A DNA stretch of 64,000 nt from the NCBI RefSeq assembly GCF_016908635.1, contig NZ_JAFBEG010000009.1:1-64000 (forward strand), given 5' to 3'. Source of the stretch: Sporohalobacter salinus (GTDB lineage Bacteria; Bacillota; Halanaerobiia; Halobacteroidales; Acetohalobiaceae). The notes beneath the pieces are model-generated. The model was not told the DNA's origin. It was given only the letters and a program-made list of their open reading frames with translations, and made no database searches. Position numbers and translations under genes: made by a program. The stretch's first letter is position 1. Every line of letters begins with the position of its first letter. Of the stretch, positions 57,520 through 64,000 are shown piece after piece.

Positions 57520-58565
57520 TGAATAAAATAGCAGTAATTCCTGGTGATGGAATAGGACCAGAAGTAACCGCTGAAGGTGTTAAAGTATTAGAAGCGTTAG
57601 CGGCCGATTCGAAATTGGATTTTGAGTTTGAGTACTTCAATTTAGGTGCTGATCATTATTTAGAGACGGGGGAATTGCTAACTGATGAAGTTAAAGAAGA
57701 ATTAGCTCAATTTGACGCTATTTATTTAGGAGCAGTTGGTGATCCTCGAGTTAAACCTGGAATTTTAGAGAAAGGGATTCTACTAGATTTGCGGTTTACC
57801 TTTGATCAATATATCAATTTACGTCCTATTAAATTATTGAGTGAAGAGTTTACTCCTCTTAAAAATAAGACTGGAGAGGATATAGATTTTACAGTTGTAC
57901 GTGAAAATACCGAGGGATTATATTCTGGATTTGGAGGAGTATTAAAGAAGGATACTTCTGATGAGGTAGCTACTCAGGAGATGATTAATACTCGTAAGGG
58001 AGTAGAAAGAGTAATTAGATATGCATTTGACTATGTTCAGGATAGAGATGAAGTCGATAAAGTAACAGTCTGTGATAAGAGAAATGTCTTGACTTATGCC
58101 CATGGTCTTTGGCAGCGTGTTTTTGATGATGTTGTAAAGGATTATCCTGAAGTGGAAAGTGATCATATGTTGGTAGATGCTATGACAATGAAGATGGTAC
58201 GCGCTCCAGAAGATTTTGATGTAGTAGTTACCTGTAATATGTTTGGGGATATTATTACTGATCTAGGAGCTGAATTGCAGGGAGGTATGGGGTTAGCTGT
58301 ATCTGGTAATATTAATCCAGAAGGTGTATCTATGTTTGAACCAGTTCATGGTTCAGCTCCTGATATTGCTGGAGAGAATATAGCTAATCCGACGGCTGCT
58401 ATTTTAGCAGCGGCAATGATGGTTGAAGTTTTAGGTCATAAGGAGGAATCTAAAAGAATTGAAACAGCAATTCAACAGGCATTGATTAATAATGAAACAA
58501 CGCCTGATATGGGTGGGGATTTATCGACTATGGAAGCTGGAGATCATATCAGTAGTTTATTATAA
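57519..58565 (+). CDS. leuB: 3-isopropylmalate dehydrogenase (isocitrate/isopropylmalate dehydrogenase family)
   Basis: NAD-dependent oxidative decarboxylase giving 2-oxoisocaproate, and likely 2-oxobutyrate from the citramalate branch. The 348-residue protein has IPGDGIGPEV near 7, the LRFTFDQYINLRPIKL segment near 91, FTVVRENTEGLYSG near 122, DKRNVLTYAHGLWQRV near 186 and NMFGDIITDLGAELQGG near 233. The sequence lies toward the tartrate/isocitrate side of the family, but the leu operon fixes the role. It starts within the leuD stop codon. Confidence 0.92.
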   Translation: MNKIAVIPGDGIGPEVTAEGVKVLEALAADSKLDFEFEYFNLGADHYLETGELLTDEVKEELAQFDAIYLGAVGDPRVKPGILEKGILLDLRFTFDQYINLRPIKLLSEEFTPLKNKTGEDIDFTVVRENTEGLYSGFGGVLKKDTSDEVATQEMINTRKGVERVIRYAFDYVQDRDEVDKVTVCDKRNVLTYAHGLWQRVFDDVVKDYPEVESDHMLVDAMTMKMVRAPEDFDVVVTCNMFGDIITDLGAELQGGMGLAVSGNINPEGVSMFEPVHGSAPDIAGENIANPTAAILAAAMMVEVLGHKEESKRIETAIQQALINNETTPDMGGDLSTMEAGDHISSLL

Positions 58566-58602
58566 GTAGTTAGTAGAGAGTAGAAGTGAGGTGTATTCGA
58601 GA

Positions 58603-60165
58603 ATGGTTGAATTATATGATACAACTTTGCGTGATGGTACTCAGCGAGAAGGGATTTCTTATTCAACTGAGGATAAATTGAGAATAACTGAAAAATTAGA
58701 TGAATTGGGAATTGATTATATAGAAGGGGGGTGGCCTGGTTCAAATCCTAAAGATATTGAGTATTTTCAGCAGGTAAAACAGCTGTCCTTGACCAAGGCC
58801 AAAATAGCTGCTTTTGGGAGTACCCGCCGCCCAGATATAGGAGTAGAAGAAGATAGTAATTTAGAGGCAATCATGTCATCTGGAGTAGAAATAGCTACTA
58901 TATTCGGTAAGAGCTGGGATTTTCATGTAACTGAAGCATTACAGACTAATTTAGATGAAAATTTGGCTATGATTGAGGATACTATTAGTTATCTTAAAAG
59001 CAATGGTTTGACAGTCTTTTATGATGCAGAGCATTTCTTTGATGCTTATAAATCTAATCCTGATTATGCCCTAGAGACAATTCAAGCTGCTGATAAAGGA
59101 GGAGCAGACACAATTATCCTTTGTGATACTAATGGTGGAACATTACCTATAGAGCTTAAAAAGATAATTGAGAAAGTAAAAGATAAGGTTGAAGCTCCGC
59201 TAGGAATTCATGCTCATAATGATTCTGATGTAGCAGTGGCTAATTCTCTTTTAGCAGTTCAGGCAGGAATAACTCAGGTGCAGGGAACTATTAATGGTTA
59301 TGGAGAGCGGTGTGGAAATGCTAATTTGAGTTCTATAATTCCTAATTTAAAGTTAAAGCAGGGAATTGATTGTATCAGAGAAGAACAATTAAAAAAGTTG
59401 ACCGAAGTATCTAGATTTATTAGCGAAGTAGCTAATTTACTGCCGCCGACACATAAACCGTATATAGGAGATAGTGCTTTTGCTCATAAGGGTGGAATAC
59501 ATGTTAGTGCTTTGATGAAGAATCCTGAGACTTATGAGCATTTAGATCCAGAAGTAATAGGAAATCATCGGAAAGTATTAGTATCTGAATTGTCTGGTAA
59601 GAGTAACTTGATGTATAAGGCAGAAGAATATGGAATTGAATTTGATAAGGAGAATGAAGACTTAAAACAGGCTTTAGAGGAGATTAAAGTTCTAGAACAT
59701 CAAGGCTATCAGTTTGAAGGGGCTGAGGCTTCCTTTGAAATTTTAATGAAGAAGGCCATTAATAGTTATGAAAAGTTATTTAAATTAGAAGGATGTCGGA
59801 TTATTACTGAAAAAGATTCTGAATTAACTCTGGTTTCTGAAGCTACAATTAAAGTAAGAGTTAATGAACAAGTAATGCATACAGCAGCTGAAGGAAAAGG
59901 GCCGGTTAATGCTTTGGATAATGCTTTGCGAAAAGCATTATTTGAATTTTATCCTGCTTTAGAAGAAATTTATCTAATAGATTATAAGGTTCGAGTTTTA
60001 GATGGTAATGATGGAACAGAAGCTAAAGTTAGAGTTTTAATCGAATCTAGTAATGGCAGTGATACTTGGGGAACTGTAGGTGTTTCAACAAATATAATTG
60101 AAGCCAGTTGGCAGGCGTTAGTAGACAGTATAGAATATGGCATAAAGTTGAAACAAAATAAATAG
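58603..60165 (+). CDS. cimA: (R)-citramalate synthase
   Basis: LeuA-family enzyme that condenses pyruvate with acetyl-CoA to citramalate, an entry to isoleucine that bypasses threonine deaminase. The 520-residue protein has [17 protein letters not shown] near 4-20, [16 protein letters not shown] near 200 and a C-terminal regulatory domain (about 390-510). ATG 58603 is chosen over GTG 58591 because the GAGG abuts the GTG. The last codons differ from a duplicated copy of the 3' end found downstream: this gene ends ...GIKLKQNK, whereas the copy reads ...GIKLEWDKK. Confidence 0.93.
   Translation: MVELYDTTLRDGTQREGISYSTEDKLRITEKLDELGIDYIEGGWPGSNPKDIEYFQQVKQLSLTKAKIAAFGSTRRPDIGVEEDSNLEAIMSSGVEIATIFGKSWDFHVTEALQTNLDENLAMIEDTISYLKSNGLTVFYDAEHFFDAYKSNPDYALETIQAADKGGADTIILCDTNGGTLPIELKKIIEKVKDKVEAPLGIHAHNDSDVAVANSLLAVQAGITQVQGTINGYGERCGNANLSSIIPNLKLKQGIDCIREEQLKKLTEVSRFISEVANLLPPTHKPYIGDSAFAHKGGIHVSALMKNPETYEHLDPEVIGNHRKVLVSELSGKSNLMYKAEEYGIEFDKENEDLKQALEEIKVLEHQGYQFEGAEASFEILMKKAINSYEKLFKLEGCRIITEKDSELTLVSEATIKVRVNEQVMHTAAEGKGPVNALDNALRKALFEFYPALEEIYLIDYKVRVLDGNDGTEAKVRVLIESSNGSDTWGTVGVSTNIIEASWQALVDSIEYGIKLKQNK
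60124..60150 (+). repeat. 27-bp direct repeat, copy inside the cimA 3' end
   Basis: Encodes residues 508-516 of CimA. It recurs without mismatch at 60234-60260, 110 bp downstream. Flanking similarity continues weakly on both sides, as expected for an older duplication. Confidence 0.95.
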
Positions 60166-60233
60166 TAGTTGATTTTAATGTTGACGGGTAGTTTACACTT
60201 TCGTCAGCCTGCTAGTTCGTGCAGGCTGTAAGG
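60166..60233. other. Hairpin-rich spacer between the cimA repeat copies
   Basis: Two adjacent inverted repeats: TGACG...CGTCA near 60182-60206 and CAGCCTGC...GCAGGCTG near 60205-60229. The segment has no coding signal. It could be a small mobile hairpin element that split or duplicated the cimA end. No known family was recognised. Confidence 0.5.
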
Positions 60234-60278
60234 GACAGTATAGAATATGGCATAAAGTTGGAATGGGATAAGAAGTAA
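60234..60278 (+). pseudogene. Remnant of a cimA-type 3' end
   Basis: The 27-bp repeat copy continues in frame for EWDKK and a stop at 60276-60278, giving [14 protein letters not shown]. Upstream the frame reads VQAVR, like the QALV of CimA, before hitting a stop. It looks like the original cimA tail left behind, or a second partial copy. Confidence 0.6.
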
Positions 60279-60329
60279 TTAACTTTAATTTAAGTAATCA
60301 ATTGTAATTTGTAATATATCTAATTGACG

Positions 60330-60357
60330 GAAGCAGAGCTAAGCTCTGCTTCTTTTT
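60330..60357 (+). terminator. Intrinsic terminator ending the ilv-leu operon
   Basis: Eleven-base arms GAAGCAGAGCT (60330-60340) and AGCTCTGCTTC (60342-60352) followed by TTTTT. In practice the centre opens as a small loop. It follows the cimA remnant. Confidence 0.92.
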
Positions 60358-60400
60358 GCTTTTGTAGAGCATATTTGCTAGATTTTCTGTTATTTTAACT

Positions 60401-60428
60401 TTAACTCTAGATGAAAGTATAGTAAAAT
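60401..60428 (+). promoter_or_regulatory. Weak promoter candidate for the FAH-family gene
   Basis: TTAACT at 60401-60406 and TAAAAT at 60423-60428, 16 bases apart. Both hexamers are imperfect. No other promoter is evident between the terminator and the gene. Confidence 0.4.
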
Positions 60429-60478
60429 TATAACGGATAAGTTAATATTGAATATTGTAAAGAAAGTGAGGTGAGCGG

Positions 60479-61231
60479 ATGAAGTATGTTAGATTCAAGG
60501 CTGATTCAGAGATTAAGTATGGCATTTTAGAAGGTGAAGTTATTAAGCTAATTGATGGAAATATAATGGGAGATTATAGAATAATGGATGAATATTACTC
60601 ACTGTCGGAAGTGAATTTATTAGCACCTTGTCAGCCTGGTAAAATAGTCTGTATTGGATTGAATTATTTAGATCATGCAAAAGAATTAGATATGGATTTA
60701 CCAGAAGAGCCGACGATTTTTATGAAGCCGGCTACTGCGGTAATAGGACCAGGGGATGTAATTGAATATCCAGAGATGAGTAATCATCTTGATTATGAGG
60801 CTGAGATAGCGGCAGTGATTAAAGAAGAGGCTAAAAATGTAACAGTAGAAGAAGTAAAGGACTATATTCTTGGTTATACATGTTTGAATGATATTACGGC
60901 TCGTGATCTGCAGGAGGAAGATGGACAGTGGACTCGGGCTAAATCCTTTGATACTTTTGCGCCGTTAGGTCCAGTAATAGCTACGGAAGTAGATCCTAAT
61001 GATTTAAAGATTCAATTATTTAAAAATGGGTCACTTAAACAGGATTCAACTACTGCTCAGATGATTTGTGATATGGAAGAGGTTGTTAGCTTTATTTCTC
61101 AAATCATGACTTTAGAGCCTGGTGATGTAATTACTACCGGTACTCCTCCAGGAACAAGTTCAACGGAGAAGGGAGACAAGTTAGAAGTTAAAATTGAAGG
61201 TATTGGTAGTTTAATAAATAGTGTTGGATAG
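60479..61231 (+). CDS. Fumarylacetoacetate hydrolase (FAH) family protein
   Basis: Family members hydrolyse or decarboxylate 2,4-dioxo or 2-oxo acids (fumarylpyruvate, acylpyruvate, oxaloacetate, homoprotocatechuate intermediates). The 250-residue protein has VCIGLNYLDHAKEL near 57-70, metal ligands in LDYEAEIAAVI near 98-108, the DITARDLQ helix and the GDVITTGTPPGT segment near 220. The substrate cannot be fixed from sequence and no catabolic neighbours help. GAGGTGAGCGG precedes the ATG. It sits alone between the ilv-leu terminator and glmM. Confidence 0.88.
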   Translation: MKYVRFKADSEIKYGILEGEVIKLIDGNIMGDYRIMDEYYSLSEVNLLAPCQPGKIVCIGLNYLDHAKELDMDLPEEPTIFMKPATAVIGPGDVIEYPEMSNHLDYEAEIAAVIKEEAKNVTVEEVKDYILGYTCLNDITARDLQEEDGQWTRAKSFDTFAPLGPVIATEVDPNDLKIQLFKNGSLKQDSTTAQMICDMEEVVSFISQIMTLEPGDVITTGTPPGTSSTEKGDKLEVKIEGIGSLINSVG

Positions 61232-61338
61232 AATTTGATTTTAATCTATTTTTTGTTATAAACACTTTTGTATAGATGAGCATATAATGAGAATGTAAGT
61301 TTAGTAAATAGACTTAATCTTAAAGTGGAGGTGAAAGA

Positions 61339-62679
61339 GTGGGAGCATTATTTGGAACTGATGGCATTAGGGGTGTAGCTAATCGGGAATTAACGGCTGA
61401 TTTAGTTTATAGATTAGCTAGATCTGCTGGATATCGATTGACTCAAGATGTTGAATATCCTACAGTTTTAATTGGTAAAGATACTAGAATCTCAGGAGAT
61501 ATGTTAGAATCAGCTTTAATTGCTGGGCTTAATTCTATTGGAGTTGATGTATTGAAGGCTGGAATTATTCCTACACCAGTAGTAGCTTATTTAACTAAAG
61601 AGTTAGAGGTTGATGGTGGCATTATGATTTCGGCTTCCCACAATCCGGTAGCTGATAATGGAATTAAGTTCTTTAGATCTAATGGATTGAAACTTAGTGA
61701 TGAACTTGAATCTGAAATTGAAGAGATATTCTTTACAGATCCAGCTGAACTACCACAGCCGACAGGATTAGATGTAGGCATGGTAGAGGAGTTGATTGAA
61801 CCGTTAGTACCATATTTGGATCATATGGAAGATGTAATTAATACTGATTTTGCTGATCTGAAGGTAGTCGTTGATGCAGCCAATGGAGCAGCTTTTAAGC
61901 TAGCACCAGAAATTTTACGAGAATTTAAAGCTGAAGTGATAGCTTTAAATGATGTGCCTGATGGTACTAATATCAACCAAGAGTGTGGTTCTACTCATCC
62001 AGAAGAATTACAGGAGGCTGTTTTGGAACATGAAGCTGATATAGGTATTGCCCTAGATGGTGATGGTGATAGAGTACTTGCTGTAGATGAAAGAGGAGAG
62101 GTAGTAGATGGTGATGCAATTATGGCTATTTGTGGCCGCCATTTAATTGAAAAAGATGAGTTGTCGGAAAAGACAGTAGTGGCCACGAGATATAGTAATT
62201 TAGGGTTACAAGATTCTTTAGCTGAATTAAGTGGTGAGGTAGTAACTACTAAGAATGGTGACCGCTATGTATTAGCTGAAATGTTAGAACATGGCTATAA
62301 GTTAGGTGGAGAGAAGTCTGGTCATATAATCTTTTTAGATTATAATACTACAGGTGATGGAGTTTTAACTGCTTTGCAGTTGCTTAAAGTAATGGAAGAA
62401 ACAGGGGATTCTTTATCTGAATTAGCTGCAGTTATGGAACCTTACCCACAATTGTTAGTTAATGTGGAAGTAGAGGATAAGGAATCATGGCAAAGTAATA
62501 GTGAAATTCAAACAGCTATTGAGGAAGTAGAAGAAGCTTTAGGTGCAGAGGGACGTGTTTTTGTTCGGGCTTCAGGAACTGAACCAATAATTAGAATTAT
62601 GGTTGAAGGAAAAGAAGAAGAAAACTTAGAGGAATTAGCTAACCAGATAAAGGAAAAAGTAGAAGTAGAGTTAAATTAA
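61339..62679 (+). CDS. glmM: Phosphoglucosamine mutase
   Basis: Interconverts glucosamine-6-phosphate and glucosamine-1-phosphate for peptidoglycan precursors. The 446-residue protein has FGTDGIRGVAN near 5-15, the phosphoserine loop ISASHNPVADNGIKFF near 97-112, the metal loop DGDGDRV near 238-244 and the sugar-binding GEKSGH near 324. The start is GTG at 61339 after GGAGGTGA. It is followed by the glmS ribozyme and glmS. The cdaA-cdaR genes that often precede glmM in Firmicutes are not here. Confidence 0.96.
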   Translation: MGALFGTDGIRGVANRELTADLVYRLARSAGYRLTQDVEYPTVLIGKDTRISGDMLESALIAGLNSIGVDVLKAGIIPTPVVAYLTKELEVDGGIMISASHNPVADNGIKFFRSNGLKLSDELESEIEEIFFTDPAELPQPTGLDVGMVEELIEPLVPYLDHMEDVINTDFADLKVVVDAANGAAFKLAPEILREFKAEVIALNDVPDGTNINQECGSTHPEELQEAVLEHEADIGIALDGDGDRVLAVDERGEVVDGDAIMAICGRHLIEKDELSEKTVVATRYSNLGLQDSLAELSGEVVTTKNGDRYVLAEMLEHGYKLGGEKSGHIIFLDYNTTGDGVLTALQLLKVMEETGDSLSELAAVMEPYPQLLVNVEVEDKESWQSNSEIQTAIEEVEEALGAEGRVFVRASGTEPIIRIMVEGKEEENLEELANQIKEKVEVELN

Positions 62680-62714
62680 ATTATCCAATTCGAATTAAGA
62701 TATTAATAATTATA

Positions 62715-62855
62715 GCGCCCGGACTTGGTTTTGAGTCCAAGTTGACGAGGAAGAGGTTCATCGAAACAAATCGGCGGATGCCTCTAGGTAGAGTTAGCTA
62801 CCTAAATTAACTTCTTAAAACTTATAGGCAACTATAGGGACAAAAAGAAGTTAAA
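62715..62855 (+). ncRNA. glmS self-cleaving riboswitch-ribozyme
   Basis: Core features are readable: the cleavage site between A62714 and the GCGCC that begins at 62715; a P2-type stem with ACTTGG...CCAAGT (62723-62742); the catalytic core TTGACGAGGAAGAGGTTCATCGAA and TCGGCGGATGCCTCT; P3 (62787-62791 with 62798-62802); and P4 (62809-62816 with 62845-62852). Glucosamine-6-phosphate acts as cofactor for cleavage, which leads to loss of the glmS mRNA. It sits 35 bases before glmS. Confidence 0.96.
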
Positions 62856-62889
62856 CTAATAATGTAAACTTAATGGAGGTTAACTAATC

Positions 62890-64000
62890 ATGTGTGGAAT
62901 CGTCGGTTATATTGGAGATAAAAAAGCAAGTTCCATTTTGATAGATGGCTTAAATAAATTGGAATATCGTGGTTATGATTCGGCTGGTATTGCTCTTTGT
63001 CATCAAGACCAGGTTGAAGTTTGTAAGCAAGTAGGAAAGTTGAATAATTTAGAAGAGCTAGTTGATGAGAAGAAGCCGCAGGGAAGAATGGGCATTGGTC
63101 ATACCCGTTGGGCAACTCATGGAAAACCTTCAACTCCTAATTCCCATCCCCATACTGGATGTGAGGATGAATTTGTGGTAGTTCATAACGGGATTATTGA
63201 AAATTACCTTTCTCTTAAGGAAGAGTTATTGAGTCAGGGGCATAATTTCAGTTCGGAAACTGATACTGAGGCGTTAGCCCATCTGTTAGAAGAAAATTAT
63301 GAAGGTGATTTAGAAAAAACAGTACGGAGAGTAACTGCTAAGTTAGAAGGATCTTATGCTTTTGTAGTTATGACTGTTAATGAGCCTGATAAATTAATTG
63401 CAGTACGTAAAGATAGTCCTTTAATTATAGGAATTGGCGATGGAGAATATTTTGTTGCTTCGGATATTCCGGCTATTTTAAGTCATACGGATGAGGTATA
63501 TATCTTGGATGATGGAGAGATGGGAGTTGTTACAAAAGATGGAGTTGATCTTTCTACCATTGACGGCGAGCCTATAAATAAAGATATTTTTACTGTTGAT
63601 TGGGATCCAGGAATGGCTGAAAAGGCTGGTTATGATCATTTTATGATAAAAGAGATTCATGAACAACCTGAATCTTTACGTAGGGCAATTAGCGGGAGAT
63701 TAAGTATTGATAATCAGCAGGTGATTTTAGAAGAGTTAGATTTATCACCAGAGGAACTTAAGGGTTATGAAAGAATTTATATTGTAGCCTGTGGTACAGC
63801 TTACCACTCTGGTTTAGTAGCTAAATATTTAATTGAAGATTTAGTTAAAATTTCTGTTGAAGTAGATATTGCTTCTGAATTTAGATATAGAGATCCGTTA
63901 GTTAGTGAAGATACTTTAGTAATTGTAGTAAGTCAGTCAGGGGAAACAGCTGATACTTTAGCTGCTGTGCGTGAAGCTCAAGATAAAGGGGCTAGAGTTT
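62890..64000 (+). CDS. glmS: Glutamine--fructose-6-phosphate aminotransferase, 5' part
   Basis: Makes glucosamine-6-phosphate from fructose-6-phosphate and glutamine. The gene runs off the window; about 370 of some 600 residues are present. The N-terminal Ntn-hydrolase domain starts with the catalytic Cys2 (MCGIVGYIG), with LEYRGYDSAG, HTRWATHG and HNGIIENY. The first SIS domain begins near residue 285, with VACGTAYHSG and SQSGETADTL. TGGAGG precedes the ATG. Regulated by the upstream ribozyme. Confidence 0.97.
   Translation, partial: MCGIVGYIGDKKASSILIDGLNKLEYRGYDSAGIALCHQDQVEVCKQVGKLNNLEELVDEKKPQGRMGIGHTRWATHGKPSTPNSHPHTGCEDEFVVVHNGIIENYLSLKEELLSQGHNFSSETDTEALAHLLEENYEGDLEKTVRRVTAKLEGSYAFVVMTVNEPDKLIAVRKDSPLIIGIGDGEYFVASDIPAILSHTDEVYILDDGEMGVVTKDGVDLSTIDGEPINKDIFTVDWDPGMAEKAGYDHFMIKEIHEQPESLRRAISGRLSIDNQQVILEELDLSPEELKGYERIYIVACGTAYHSGLVAKYLIEDLVKISVEVDIASEFRYRDPLVSEDTLVIVVSQSGETADTLAAVREAQDKGARV

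Noticed and set aside
1-64000. CRISPR arrays, transposases, phage genes or rRNA
   Set aside because: None was seen; the only long repeats are the tuf pair, the 17-bp ilvB hairpin and the 27-bp cimA repeat.

Overview
The window is AT-rich, gene-dense chromosomal DNA from a low-GC, endospore-lineage Firmicute. The cysS-mrnC-thyX-rlmB-...-sigH order, the rpoBC/str/S10/spc/alpha ribosomal run, T-box leaders and a glmS ribozyme are all typical of Firmicutes. Acidic protein tails (for example RpoB) and a four-cysteine EF-Tu insertion fit an anaerobic, probably halophilic Halanaerobiales-type organism. That placement is an inference from recalled family features; no database search was possible. Nearly every gene is on the + strand; the only supported minus-strand gene is a CPBP-like membrane protein at 47.5-48.2 kb.

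Layout. 0.1-5.6 kb: cysS, mrnC, thyX, rlmB, a VanW-domain membrane protein and sigH. 5.7-10.6 kb: tRNA-Thr(GGU), tuf copy 1, rpmG-secE-nusG, rplK-rplA, then the L10 leader with rplJ-rplL. 10.7-17.7 kb: rpoB-rpoC. 17.8-22.2 kb: the str operon rpsL-rpsG-fusA-tuf copy 2. 22.3-37.4 kb: S10, spc and alpha operons fused into one run ending rpsD-rpoA-rplQ, with rpmD missing between rpsE and rplO. 37.5-41.8 kb: ecfA1-ecfA2-ecfT-truA-rplM-rpsI.

The second part is metabolic. 41.9-45.2 kb is a tight arginase / AmmeMemoRadiSam cluster: a LigB(Memo-like)-AMMECR1 fusion plus its radical SAM partner. An Hsp20 follows, then a T-box-controlled fold-type-I aminotransferase, and the convergent CPBP-like protein whose catalytic motifs are degenerate. 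From 48.4 to 60.2 kb lies a branched-chain amino acid cluster, ilvD then ilvB-ilvN-ilvC-leuA-leuC-leuD-leuB-cimA, making Val, Leu and (through citramalate) Ile precursors. It ends at a strong terminator. The window closes with an FAH-family hydrolase, glmM, a glmS ribozyme and the 5' part of glmS.

The most unusual material is non-coding. The 811-base ilvD-ilvB gap holds a promoter with a truncated T-box-like stem I, a second matching promoter with a full T-box, a 17-bp long hairpin, and an extra intrinsic terminator directly before ilvB. A 27-bp exact duplication of the cimA 3' end lies in the intergenic DNA 110 bp downstream and looks like a recombination or insertion scar. The two tuf copies are identical across 1,214 bp that stops just outside the gene. 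NusG has no normally placed Shine-Dalgarno; its only one sits behind a hairpin. Several ribosomal and RNA polymerase promoters carry TGn extended -10 elements. No rRNA, CRISPR, transposase or phage gene was found.
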